Below are positions 16,486 to 25,420 of a stretch of DNA of 64,000 nucleotides, in pieces. The notes under the pieces were generated by a model. It did no database searches. It was given only the letters and a program-made list of their open reading frames with translations, and was not told the origin of the DNA. The stretch covers positions 4,211,001 through 4,275,000 of the forward strand of contig NZ_CP136920.1 in NCBI RefSeq assembly GCF_033100135.1, read 5' to 3'. The translations under genes were made by a program, and so were the position numbers. The DNA is from Rubellicoccus peritrichatus. Its GTDB lineage: Bacteria > Verrucomicrobiota > Verrucomicrobiia > Opitutales > Cerasicoccaceae. How positions within the stretch are numbered: position 1 is the first letter of the stretch; each line of letters starts with the position of its first letter.

Positions 16486-17922
16486 ATGAATACGGAAACA
16501 CTCATCAATCTCGCATACATCGCGGCAGCAGTGATTTTCATCTTCGGCATCAAGATGCTGGGCTCAGCAAACACGGCACGACAAGGCAATCGCCTCTCTG
16601 CGGTTGGCATGCTGATCGCAGTGATTGTGACCCTGATTGACCAACAGATTGTTCGCTACGAATTGATTATTGCCGGCTTGATCATCGGCGGCCTTATCGG
16701 TGTTGTCGCGGCACGAATTGTGAAGATGACTTCCATGCCCGAGTTGGTTGCGCTCTTTAATGGTTTCGGCGGACTGGCCAGTCTGCTTGTGGGCTGGGCC
16801 GAATACATGCGGCTTTCCGGAACAAAAGTTTTAGAAGAGACTGTGAATGACTTGAATATAACCGTCACACTCGGTCTCACCTCCTTCACAGCAGCTGTTA
16901 TTGCCTTAGCCATACTCATTGGCGGTATCACATTTACCGGCAGTATTTATGCCTGGGGAAAACTTTCCGGAAAGCTTTCCGGCCGCGCTACCCTCTTTGC
17001 CGGACAGAAAGTTATCAATGGGCTGATAGCCGCAGCTATCATCATCGCGGGAGTCATTTTTGCCGCCCAACCAACTGCAGAATTCAATTACTCAATACTG
17101 ATTGGACTAATCGTGCTCTCACTCCTACTCGGCATTCTTGCAGTAATGCCGATCGGTGGCGGTGACATGCCGGTCGTGATTTCGCTTTTGAACAGTTGCT
17201 CTGGTTTAGCTGCGGCTGCAGCGGGTTTTGTCATACAAAACAATGTCCTAATCGTTGCCGGATGTTTAGTCGGTGCCAGCGGACTGATTCTGACCGTCAT
17301 CATGTGCAAGGCGATGAATCGAACGCTTGCCAACGTTCTCTTCTCAGGCTTCGGAGCCACCACACAACAAAGTGGTGCAAAGTCAGAAGGCGAACTAAAG
17401 CCCATCTCCGCCGAAGATGCCTATTACGTTTTGGAAGCCTCCCGCAGCGTAGTTTTTGTTCCAGGCTATGGCATGGCAGTAGCTCAGGCTCAGCATGCAG
17501 TCAAAGAGCTCTCCGAATTGCTTGAGGACAATGGAGCCGAAGTAAAATTCGCCATCCATCCGGTTGCTGGCCGTATGCCGGGTCATATGAACGTCCTGCT
17601 TGCGGAAGCCGATGTCGCCTACGAGCAACTCGTCGAAATGGATGACGTTAATCCAACAATGGGCGCAGTAGATGTTGCCATCGTCATCGGAGCGAACGAT
17701 GTGGTGAATCCGGCCGCCAAGGACGATTCCAGCAGTCCAATTTATGGCATGCCAATCATTAATGTGCATGAGGCACAAACCGTATTCTGCCTGAAACGCG
17801 GTAAAGGGACAGGATTCTCTGGTTTGCAGAATGAACTCTTTATCAAACCTAACACACGCATGCTCTACGGAGATGCGAAAGCCTCTATTACCAACCTTGT
17901 CACTCAGTTCAAAGAAAGCTGA
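16486..17922 (+). CDS. pntB: NAD(P) transhydrogenase beta subunit
   Basis: A 478-residue protein. The N-terminal two thirds hold about nine membrane helices, including GNRLSAVGMLIA and MPVVISLLNSCSGLAAAAAGF. The C-terminal third is the NADP(H)-binding domain with VPGYGMAVAQAQHAVKEL, HPVAGRMPGHMNVLLAEA and VIGANDVVNPAA. It completes the proton-translocating transhydrogenase. Its stop is only 6 bp from the stop of the convergent hemN gene, leaving no room for a separate terminator. Confidence 0.97.
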   Translation: MNTETLINLAYIAAAVIFIFGIKMLGSANTARQGNRLSAVGMLIAVIVTLIDQQIVRYELIIAGLIIGGLIGVVAARIVKMTSMPELVALFNGFGGLASLLVGWAEYMRLSGTKVLEETVNDLNITVTLGLTSFTAAVIALAILIGGITFTGSIYAWGKLSGKLSGRATLFAGQKVINGLIAAAIIIAGVIFAAQPTAEFNYSILIGLIVLSLLLGILAVMPIGGGDMPVVISLLNSCSGLAAAAAGFVIQNNVLIVAGCLVGASGLILTVIMCKAMNRTLANVLFSGFGATTQQSGAKSEGELKPISAEDAYYVLEASRSVVFVPGYGMAVAQAQHAVKELSELLEDNGAEVKFAIHPVAGRMPGHMNVLLAEADVAYEQLVEMDDVNPTMGAVDVAIVIGANDVVNPAAKDDSSSPIYGMPIINVHEAQTVFCLKRGKGTGFSGLQNELFIKPNTRMLYGDAKASITNLVTQFKES

Positions 17923-17928
17923 CTGGAC

Positions 17929-19293
17929 TCAAACCGTTCGCGAATAGCGCTGAGTTGGCGATGGCTCAAGATATGCATCAAAGCACATCGCCAAGTTTCG
18001 GATAAACAAGCGACCGAGGCTCGTGACCTCAAAGCCGCAATTCGTCCAATGAATAAGACCGTCAATTGCCGGTTCTTCCAGTTGGGTAATTGCGTCGACG
18101 AAGTGTTCACGAAAGTCGATCTCCCACTTACGCGATAGTGCATCAAAGTCTAAAGCGAGATCACACATCAGCCGCATGATTACGTCAGCACGTAGCTTGT
18201 CTTCATCCGTTAGCAAATAACCTTTTGCAATGGGAAGCCTAGCGAGATCCAGAGCTTTACGATAACTTGGCAAATCCTTGATATTTTGACGATAGCCACC
18301 AGCGCTCTGCGAAATTGAAGAAATGCCAAAACCACAGATCTCAACTCCAGCTCGTGTACTGTAGCCCTGAAAATTGCGCTGCAGCGTTTTACTTTCCTGG
18401 GCAACCACCAACTCATCACGTGGCAAAGCAAAGTGATCCATACCAATGTAAATATAACTCGCAGATGTTAACTTTTCTATACAAAGCTGAAGGAGTTCCA
18501 TCTTGATTTGCGGACTTGGCAAACCATACCGCTCCAAGATCTTCTGTGCAGGCTTCATCCATGGGACGTGTGCATAATTGAATATGGCGAATCGGTCAGG
18601 AGCCAACTCAAGCACGGCGTCCAGAGTCTTCGCAAAGCTCTCTGGTGATTGGCGAGGTAATCCATAAATCAAATCTATGTTAACCGACTTAAAGCCATGC
18701 TCACGAAGTAAATTCATCGCAACGATATTCTGTTCATGAGGTTGAATACGGTGAATCGCCTCCTGCACCGCAGGATCACAATCCTGCACGCCAAATGAGG
18801 CTCGCGAAATGCCCATACGGGAAAAAGCAGCAACATGCTCCGGCGAAAGTCGGCGCGGATCCAGCTCTACGGATTTCTCAGCATCATTAGAAAACTGGAA
18901 ATACCTTTCTATGATCCCAGTAAGACGATCAAGCTGACCGGGAGAGAAGAAATTCGGAGTACCCCCGCCAAAATGCAACTGCACAGCTTGACGCTCCGGC
19001 TTCAATTGATCAGCAAACAGGGTAACTTCCTTTTCCAACAAATCAAGATAGTCTGTTGCCCGATCCCTATCCAGTGTTGTGATGGTATGACAACCACAAA
19101 ACCAGCACAGCGTTTCGCAAAACGGTAAGTGAAAATAAAGCGAGAGCGGATCGGTCGATTCTTGAGTCGACATAAGTAGCTTTGACGAATCTGCCATCTC
19201 ACGAAAATGGTTAGCCGGAGGATAGCTGGTATAGCGTGGGCCAGGCCGACTGTATTTCTCGATTAACGCAAGGTCTGTTTCAGTTAATTTCAT
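17929..19293 (-). CDS. hemN: Oxygen-independent coproporphyrinogen III dehydrogenase
   Basis: A 454-residue radical SAM enzyme, full length for true HemN. It opens with RPGPRYTSYPPANHF, a HemN hallmark, followed by the 4Fe-4S motif CETLCWFC (Cys 59, 63 and 66, plus the extra Cys 68 typical of HemN). GGGTPNFFS and the SVELDPRRL segment are also present. It converts coproporphyrinogen III to protoporphyrinogen IX without O2, for haem synthesis at low oxygen, fitting the neighbouring cbb3 oxidase. It overlaps the upstream maturase gene by 4 bp (19290-19293), so the two are probably translated from one message. Confidence 0.96.
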   Translation of the reverse strand: MKLTETDLALIEKYSRPGPRYTSYPPANHFREMADSSKLLMSTQESTDPLSLYFHLPFCETLCWFCGCHTITTLDRDRATDYLDLLEKEVTLFADQLKPERQAVQLHFGGGTPNFFSPGQLDRLTGIIERYFQFSNDAEKSVELDPRRLSPEHVAAFSRMGISRASFGVQDCDPAVQEAIHRIQPHEQNIVAMNLLREHGFKSVNIDLIYGLPRQSPESFAKTLDAVLELAPDRFAIFNYAHVPWMKPAQKILERYGLPSPQIKMELLQLCIEKLTSASYIYIGMDHFALPRDELVVAQESKTLQRNFQGYSTRAGVEICGFGISSISQSAGGYRQNIKDLPSYRKALDLARLPIAKGYLLTDEDKLRADVIMRLMCDLALDFDALSRKWEIDFREHFVDAITQLEEPAIDGLIHWTNCGFEVTSLGRLFIRNLAMCFDAYLEPSPTQRYSRTV

Positions 19294-20558
19294 TTGAAAG
19301 AATGTTTCATGATTTCGGTCGGAGATCGACCAGACTGATACAGCTTAGCCATAATCTGCATGGCTGGAGCTGTATGTTTAAAGAATTGCAAGTATGCAGG
19401 GCAAAGGTAACTCAGACCGTAGTCGCCATCATCAGTCCAGGCAAAGCGATGTTTGGGGCAATCACCATTGCAGGCAAAACGATAGTCACATCGCTGGCAC
19501 ATGCGCGTAAGCTTGTCGCGTTTATCATCACCAAATGCTTGCATCGTCTCGGAATCCGCCATTGTCGCGATTGGCTCATTCATGATGTTGCCGAGTCGAT
19601 AACGCGGATACACATAATGATCGCAGGCGTAGAGATCGCCATTGTGTTCCAGAGCAAGACCGCGACCGCAAGTCTCCGCCATCGTGCATGGACCTCCTGG
19701 AATACCAAGCCATTTGCCAAGTGTCGCATCAAACAGCTGGATGTAAGTCTTCCCCACATCACGCGTGACCCATCGATCGAAAACTCGGCAGAAAAAATCG
19801 CCGAGATCTCGTGGAAGCACACTCCAGTCGGTTACCTCTGGCTCTGATTTTCGATCCGGCGGCAAATCAAAATCCGGTGGATGCGAGAGATCCAATCCAT
19901 TGATTGAAGAAGCGTCATCCGCCTGCCTCTCAACCAAAGGAATGAATTGCATAAAAGCAGAACCAATATCTCGAAGGTGGCGATATACCGCCAAGGGTTC
20001 TCGTGCATTCAGGCGATTGACGACAGTGAGTGTATTGAACTCCACTTTGTGCTTCTTGCACAATTCAATCCCTCGCATGACACGACGATAAGTTGGCTCG
20101 CCCTCACGATCAACACGATAAGCGTCGTGCAATTTTTCCGGACCATCAATGCTGATCCCAACCAGGAAACCTTCAGTATGAAAGAACTGACAGAATTCGT
20201 CATTCAGTAAAGTCCCATTCGTCTGGAAAGCATTTTCGATTTGTTTGCCTCCGGCATACTTTTTCTGAAAAGCCACTGACTTTTTAAAAAATCTCAAACC
20301 TGCAAGTGTGGGCTCACCACCCTGCCAAGCAAAACTGACATTAGGCCCTGGCTGAGCTTCGATATAACTTCGCACGTAGGTTTCAAGTAAATCATCGCTC
20401 ATTTTAAACCGCTCATTATTCGGAAAAAGCCGCGCTTTCTCCAAATAAAAGCAATATTTGCAGTCCAAATTACACAACGGCCCCATGGGCTTTGTCATGA
20501 TATGAAATGGTGCAGATGATGGAGTGGCTAATGTCATGCTTTTGTCATACATGTTCAA
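19290..20558 (-). CDS. Anaerobic sulfatase-maturase-type radical SAM/SPASM protein
   Basis: A 422-residue protein. The radical SAM motif CNLDCKYC (Cys 29, 33 and 36) is embedded in TKPMGPLCNLDCKYCFYLEK, the anSME signature. QGGEPTLAGLRFF follows, and the SPASM region ends with CQRCDYRFACNGDCPKHRF, matching the auxiliary-cluster pattern of anSMEs. Such enzymes oxidise an active-site Cys or Ser of sulfatases to formylglycine. No sulfatase lies in the window, so the substrate protein is encoded elsewhere or differs. It may start at the internal Met8. It is the first gene of a two-gene unit with hemN. Confidence 0.9.
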   Translation of the reverse strand: MNMYDKSMTLATPSSAPFHIMTKPMGPLCNLDCKYCFYLEKARLFPNNERFKMSDDLLETYVRSYIEAQPGPNVSFAWQGGEPTLAGLRFFKKSVAFQKKYAGGKQIENAFQTNGTLLNDEFCQFFHTEGFLVGISIDGPEKLHDAYRVDREGEPTYRRVMRGIELCKKHKVEFNTLTVVNRLNAREPLAVYRHLRDIGSAFMQFIPLVERQADDASSINGLDLSHPPDFDLPPDRKSEPEVTDWSVLPRDLGDFFCRVFDRWVTRDVGKTYIQLFDATLGKWLGIPGGPCTMAETCGRGLALEHNGDLYACDHYVYPRYRLGNIMNEPIATMADSETMQAFGDDKRDKLTRMCQRCDYRFACNGDCPKHRFAWTDDGDYGLSYLCPAYLQFFKHTAPAMQIMAKLYQSGRSPTEIMKHSFK

Positions 20559-20603
20559 AACTAATACTTACGAAAAGCTTCTCTCATCCTGAGAAAAGAA
20601 GCA

Positions 20604-20637
20604 AGGCTTATGGGCGATTCTAGCCGATCATAAGCCT
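20604..20637. promoter_or_regulatory. 9-bp perfect inverted repeat in the anSME/nrdD divergent spacer
   Basis: AGGCTTATG at 20604-20612 and CATAAGCCT at 20629-20637 are perfect reverse complements with a 16-base centre that itself contains GGC and GCC. It sits 46 bp upstream of the anSME start and about 145 bp upstream of nrdD. It may be an operator or a leader hairpin. It does not match the NrdR box or an FNR site as I know them. Confidence 0.5.
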
Positions 20638-20781
20638 GCATTTATCAGCTATTCATTACACCTTATAACAAGGTCATAAGATAGATCTTTTGGCGACAGC
20701 CAGCAAAACATATTCTAAATTAATATCACCTTTTTCCAGCATTAAATAATTTGAAATCAAGTATTAGCAGAATCACAAATC

Positions 20782-23013
20782 ATGGTCACAACAATTGAAG
20801 AAATCCCCCTATTCGATCCTCAAAATGGAAGTTCAGCGATTGAGGCACACCTCTCTTTAAACAACACGGAAATTCAACAAGTGTGCAAACGTGATGGACG
20901 CAAGGTTCGCTTTGAGCCGATGCGTATCGTCAAGGCATTCCAAAGAGCAGGAGACGCGACCAGTGAATTTAATCATGACCAGGCACTCTGGCTGGCGCTT
21001 CAGGTTGTCAATCAATGCACAGATAAGCTCACTGCAAAAACACCATCAGTTGAAGAAATCCAGGACATTGCCGAAGAGGTCCTGCTGCAATCTCCCTTTC
21101 GCAAAACTGCGAAGGCTTATATCATCTATCGAGACCAGCATGCTCGACGCCGCGAGATGCAGAACAAAACCAAAACCGAAATCGTCGAACAGTACCTGCG
21201 CAAGCTCGACTGGCAAGTCCGCGAGAACAGCAACATGGCTTACTCGCTCCAAGGGCTGAACAACTACATCTCTTCAGGCATTAGCCAAAGTTTTTGGCTG
21301 AACGAAGTCTATACACCACAAATTCAAAAGGCTCATGAAGGCGGCGACTTTCATATTCATGACACCAACCAGCTCAGTGTTTATTGTGTCGGCTGGGATT
21401 TGTATCAACTCCTTCAGGAAGGCTTTCGCGGTGTTCCCGGCAAGGTTGAATCCGCGCCTGCCCGACATCTGCGCAGCGCACTCGGCCAAATCGTTAATTT
21501 CTTTTATACACTTCAAGGTGAAGCTGCCGGTGCCCAGGCTTTCTCCAGCTTCGACACCCTGCTCGCTCCTTTCATTCGTTATGACAATCTAAGCTACGAA
21601 GATGTGCGACAGATCGTCCAGGAATTTATTTTCAACGTCAATGTTCCGACTCGTGTTGGTTTTCAAAGTCCATTCACTAATATCACACTCGATTTACAAT
21701 GCCCCAGGCACTACCGCGACCAACCCGTGTTGCGCGGAGGCGAATTCATGGCGGAGAGGTATGGTGACTTTCAGGAGGAAATGGATCTGCTCAACCGTGC
21801 CTTCTTTGATATCATGACCGAAGGTGATGCTGGCGGACGACTGTTTTCTTTTCCGATCCCAACCATCAACCTGACCAAAGGCTTCGACTGGGAAAATCCG
21901 AACCTACGCGGCCTATGGGAGATGACAGGTAAGTTTGGGATTCCGTATTTCTCCAACTTCATCAACTCAGACATGAGCCCGGATGATGCACGCTCAATGT
22001 GCTGCCGTCTGCGTATAGACAATACCCAGCTCGAACGACGGGGAGGTGGGCTTTTTGGAGCCCATCCGCTTACCGGCAGCATTGGGGTCGTTACGATTAA
22101 TCTGCCGCGTATCGCACACCGAACTCGCAGTCAGCGCGAATTCTTTACTCGGCTGGGGAAATTAATGGACCTGGCTCGCAACAGCCTGGAAATCAAACGA
22201 AAGCTATTGGAGCAATTAACTGAATCAGGTCTCTACCCTTATACCCAGTATTACCTGCGCGATATGAAAAAGCGGCATGGTGTCTATTGGAAAAATCATT
22301 TTTCGACCATTGGACTCGTCGGTATGAACGAAGCCTGCCTCAATCTCTTTGGCAGGAACATCGCCACTCCAAAGGGCAGCGCTTTTGCGGCAAAAACTCT
22401 TAAATTCATGCGCGATCGCCTCATCAGTTATCAACAGGAAACCGGCCATCACTATAACCTCGAGGCCTCACCCGCCGAAGGCACCTCAATGAGACTTGCA
22501 CTTAAGGACCAAGAGAAATATCCGGGAATTGTTGCGGCAAATTCATCAGAAGTGCTTCAAGGCGGTGTACCCTATTACACAAACAGTACACATTTGCCGG
22601 TCAACTTTTCTGACGATCCATTTGAAATACTTTCCCTTCAGGAGGAAACCCAATGTCTCTACACTGGCGGAACCGTCATCCATCTTTTCCTTGGAGAACG
22701 AGTCAGCGATCCGACTGCAGTGAGGGAATTCGTCAAGGCTGTCGCAAGTAATTATCGATTGCCCTATTTTTCACTTACACCGACGTTCAGCGTTTGTCCC
22801 CAACATGGATATATCGCTGGCGAACATCATGATTGTCCACATTGTGGTACTGAAAGTGAAGTCTACTCACGGATCGTAGGCTATCTACGCCCTCTTTCAC
22901 AATGGAACGACGGCAAACAAGCAGAGTTTCGGCATCGCAGCAGACTTCAGGTCGATTCAGATCAACTACCGCATCAACGCCCTGAAACATTGCTCCAGGC
23001 ACAGTTACTTTAA
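20782..23013 (+). CDS. nrdD: Anaerobic (class III) ribonucleoside-triphosphate reductase
   Basis: A 743-residue protein with an N-terminal ATP-cone regulatory domain (CKRDGRKVRFEPMRIVKAF) and the class III catalytic barrel. Conserved features are LSVYCVGWDLYQLL and SMCCRLRID (active-site cysteines), a metal-binding stretch CPQHGYIAGEHHDCPHCG, and the glycyl-radical loop YSRIVGYLRPLSQWNDGK near the C-terminus. It makes deoxynucleotides without O2. After FRHRS the last 25 or so residues are unlike the short tail usual in the family. It is followed after 14 bp by its activase gene. Confidence 0.96.
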   Translation: MVTTIEEIPLFDPQNGSSAIEAHLSLNNTEIQQVCKRDGRKVRFEPMRIVKAFQRAGDATSEFNHDQALWLALQVVNQCTDKLTAKTPSVEEIQDIAEEVLLQSPFRKTAKAYIIYRDQHARRREMQNKTKTEIVEQYLRKLDWQVRENSNMAYSLQGLNNYISSGISQSFWLNEVYTPQIQKAHEGGDFHIHDTNQLSVYCVGWDLYQLLQEGFRGVPGKVESAPARHLRSALGQIVNFFYTLQGEAAGAQAFSSFDTLLAPFIRYDNLSYEDVRQIVQEFIFNVNVPTRVGFQSPFTNITLDLQCPRHYRDQPVLRGGEFMAERYGDFQEEMDLLNRAFFDIMTEGDAGGRLFSFPIPTINLTKGFDWENPNLRGLWEMTGKFGIPYFSNFINSDMSPDDARSMCCRLRIDNTQLERRGGGLFGAHPLTGSIGVVTINLPRIAHRTRSQREFFTRLGKLMDLARNSLEIKRKLLEQLTESGLYPYTQYYLRDMKKRHGVYWKNHFSTIGLVGMNEACLNLFGRNIATPKGSAFAAKTLKFMRDRLISYQQETGHHYNLEASPAEGTSMRLALKDQEKYPGIVAANSSEVLQGGVPYYTNSTHLPVNFSDDPFEILSLQEETQCLYTGGTVIHLFLGERVSDPTAVREFVKAVASNYRLPYFSLTPTFSVCPQHGYIAGEHHDCPHCGTESEVYSRIVGYLRPLSQWNDGKQAEFRHRSRLQVDSDQLPHQRPETLLQAQLL

Positions 23014-23027
23014 CCACATACAATGAA

Positions 23028-23804
23028 ATGCCCCACAGTAAAACCACCTCAAGGCTGAGGAAGCGGCAATCACCTCTTTCTGCTTCATGTCCTTCTCATT
23101 TGCAAAAAGAATCCTGCATTAAGATTGGCGGTATCCTGTGTAATTCGTTAATCGATTTCCCAGGCCGCCCTGCATTGGTTATATTTATGCAGGGATGCGA
23201 CTGGCGTTGCCCCTACTGTCACAATGCACGACTCATACCAGAGGATGCAGAGGACACCGTAGACGAAGACAACGTCTTTGAGATACTTCGAGAACGCCCA
23301 CAGGCTATGCGCAATCTTGTTGTAACCGGTGGTGAACCAACAAAACAGGACGGCCTGCTTCGCTTTCTTGAGAAAGCAAAAATGCGCGATATCCCTGTGA
23401 AACTCGACACCAATGGAAGCAATCCCAATGCACTCCGACAGGTGATTGAAAAAGATCTCGTCGCTTATGTCGCACTTGATGTAAAAGGCCCGGTCGAACG
23501 CTATGCACGGTACTGTGGCACTGGTCACTGCGGTGATGCCATCACTGAAAGTATTTGTATCTTACTGGAAAATCGCATTGACTATGAGTTCCGCACCACG
23601 GTTGTTCCTGCACTGCATAGCCCAAAAGATTTCGAATCAATCGGGCGAATGCTCAAAGGCGGACGTCATCTTTTCCTGCAACCCTTTCGTTCTCGACACG
23701 CCCTCCGAGCAAGACTTCGGCTGAGCCGCGAACCTTCTCCCGAGTTCATAGATGTCTGCGCCGACTACGCACGCCGCTGGATACCCACAACAATTCGCTG
23801 GTGA
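23028..23804 (+). CDS. nrdG: Anaerobic ribonucleotide reductase activating protein
   Basis: A 258-residue radical SAM protein. The core begins IKIGGILCNSLIDFPG and contains CDWRCPYC (4Fe-4S), TGGEPTKQDGL and LDTNGSNP, matching the NrdG/PflA-like activases. It generates the glycyl radical of NrdD. The roughly 30 residues before the core (MPHSKTTSRLRKRQSPL) are longer than usual, so the true start may lie downstream at a non-ATG codon. Adjacency to nrdD favours NrdG over a pyruvate formate-lyase activase. Confidence 0.92.
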   Translation: MPHSKTTSRLRKRQSPLSASCPSHLQKESCIKIGGILCNSLIDFPGRPALVIFMQGCDWRCPYCHNARLIPEDAEDTVDEDNVFEILRERPQAMRNLVVTGGEPTKQDGLLRFLEKAKMRDIPVKLDTNGSNPNALRQVIEKDLVAYVALDVKGPVERYARYCGTGHCGDAITESICILLENRIDYEFRTTVVPALHSPKDFESIGRMLKGGRHLFLQPFRSRHALRARLRLSREPSPEFIDVCADYARRWIPTTIRW

Positions 23805-24101
23805 AGATGGCATGAAAGGTCGAAGTAGCATTTATGAAGATACATTCTAGCTAAGCAAATTGATTCATTGAACAGTAAAGTTCATTATTCTGATTGAGGA
23901 ACTTCACTTACTTAAGCCCTCTTTTTCTGTTTTCAGTAAAGAAACAGTCAAAGCTGTGTTAAAGAAATCATATGAGATTCATATACTAGGGTGAAATCGT
24001 TATAAAATTGTAATTAACTTGCCTGTAGCTGGCTAGAGTTTGCAATAAAATGTCAGACCGTATATAGGTATAATTATTCAATTAAACCCTTATACTGTAT
24101 T

Positions 24102-24572
24102 ATGAAAGCTACTAAAAGCACCCACAAAAGTGAAGGATTCACTCTTGTCGAAATCATGATTGTGGTCGTCATTATAGGGATGCTGGCAATCATGGTCATG
24201 CCTGCTTTTCAAAAAGTCAGAGAAAACAGTATATCTACCCGTGTTTTAAATGATTTCCGAATCTTTTCAGCTGCATTTGAGCGATATGCATTGGAAAATG
24301 GAGATTTCCCGCCTGATGGCGGATTAAATCAACTACCACCTGGTACAGATGGCTACATACCAGAAGACTCCTGGCTGAATCCTCCAGCAAAGGGACAATG
24401 GCTATGGGACAGAAATGACCATGGTATTGGAGCTGGCGTCAGTTATCAGAGAAGTAATCTGAGTGATGAATTCATGACTCTATTGGATGAAAAGCTTGAT
24501 GATGGCGATATTACCACGGGACGATTCCAGAAGTTGAATGGTGACCGCTGCACTTTGATTCTGGAATTTTAG
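24102..24572 (+). CDS. Prepilin-type N-terminal methylation protein (pseudopilin)
   Basis: A 156-residue protein with a short basic leader and the prepilin peptidase site G12 | FTLVEIMIVVVIIGMLAIMV (Glu at +5), then a helix and a C-terminal globular part with GLNQLPPGTDGYIPEDSWLNPP. It resembles the GspG-like type II secretion pseudopilins and the many lone pseudopilins of Verrucomicrobiota and Planctomycetota. No secretion or pilus assembly gene is adjacent, so its machine is encoded elsewhere. It is monocistronic, about 300 bp after nrdG. Confidence 0.88.
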   Translation: MKATKSTHKSEGFTLVEIMIVVVIIGMLAIMVMPAFQKVRENSISTRVLNDFRIFSAAFERYALENGDFPPDGGLNQLPPGTDGYIPEDSWLNPPAKGQWLWDRNDHGIGAGVSYQRSNLSDEFMTLLDEKLDDGDITTGRFQKLNGDRCTLILEF

Positions 24573-25165
24573 ACTGTAATTCCAGCTCTTAGTCCACAAG
24601 CTCGGTAACCCTAAAGACTCGTGGATGATTCCATACGAATGGCGCCCTTCATCAAGGGCTTATCGGCATAAAGTCAAGAGCTCAATCCAGCGAAATGACA
24701 TTTGGAAAGCTCAAGGCATACCTTAATCACTTAATATTAATAAAAGTCAATACACACCAAAAGCCATAGTCAATAACAACGAAAACCCTTATCGATTTCG
24801 CTAAGATTCGTTAACGGTTCTAGCTAGGCATCCAAGAACGTCGAAAGCTGAGGCATATCTGGCAACATCGTTGGAATACGTGATGCCACCTTTTCATTGA
24901 TCCAACGGGCTTGAATATCAAGATGGCTTGTTTCTATGGACGGGCTGCCTATGGCCAGCTGAATGCAAGCAAAACCATCTTCACTAAATGAAGCCATAGG
25001 GACAACATGGTCTATACTGGTAACTCGAACAAAATCTCACGACTCGACTCGCGATAAATCTACAGGTTGCGGAGGCTTTGATAACTAAAAATTCACCTTC
25101 GTCTCGTTCTTTACAGCAACCCAAATTCATTCATATCCTACTTGTAATCTCATAGATATAACGAA
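24573..25165. other. Degraded intergenic stretch at the island edge
   Basis: About 590 bp without an intact gene. The left part (24573-24820) shows nothing recognisable. The right part contains a minus-strand gene remnant (24824-25036). The stretch precedes the truncated response-regulator fragment and the LysR gene, and appears to be decayed sequence next to an insertion junction. Confidence 0.5.
24824..25036 (-). pseudogene. C-terminal remnant of an unidentified protein
   Basis: On the minus strand, bases 25036 down to the TAG at 24824-24826 encode about 70 protein-like residues (DFVRVTSIDHVVPM, then FACIQLAIGSPSIETSHLDI and ending LSTFLDA). They are preceded at once by an in-frame stop (25037-25039). 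The composition looks like a genuine globular C-terminus rather than random translation, but I do not recognise the family. An alternative is a short gene from an internal ATG (MASFSEDG). Confidence 0.4.
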
Positions 25166-25420
25166 TTGAAAAACATGTCTAAAGACCACTCGCTTAGGTT
25201 ACTACTGGTTGATGACGATCGATCATTGGTTGCGTCGCTTGTTCGCGACCTCACCGAGGAAGGCTTCAGCGTTGAATACACTTGGGATGGCCTGAGCGGA
25301 TTCAAGATTGCTCAATCGTCTTGGCTAAAAACAAGCTCGGGTTGCTTTATGGATTCTTCTGCATCAGGTTTTTGCAAATATAAGAAGCACTGCCTAAGAA
25401 CAAATGCTCTGGGAAAGTGA
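25166..25420 (+). pseudogene. Response-regulator receiver domain fragment, cut at the island junction
   Basis: The frame encodes 84 residues. Residues about 10-48 are a clear receiver-domain start (LRLLLVDDDRSLVASLVRDL, then EEGFSVEYTWDGLSGFKIA), with the acidic pair DD of the phospho-site pocket. After SGFKIAQ (near 25312) the homology stops; the expected phospho-Asp and rest of the domain are missing and the reading continues into the 3' end of the LysR gene on the other strand. It is best read as a regulator gene truncated by insertion or deletion. Confidence 0.75.

Noticed and set aside
23028-23804. Pyruvate formate-lyase activase instead of NrdG.
   Set aside because: The gene directly follows nrdD, and no pyruvate formate-lyase gene is nearby.
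24040-24101. A sigma-70 promoter for the pseudopilin gene (TTGCAA at 24040 and TATAAT at 24069).
   Set aside because: The 23-bp spacing is too long for a standard promoter. The TATAAT may be real, but the pair cannot be supported.
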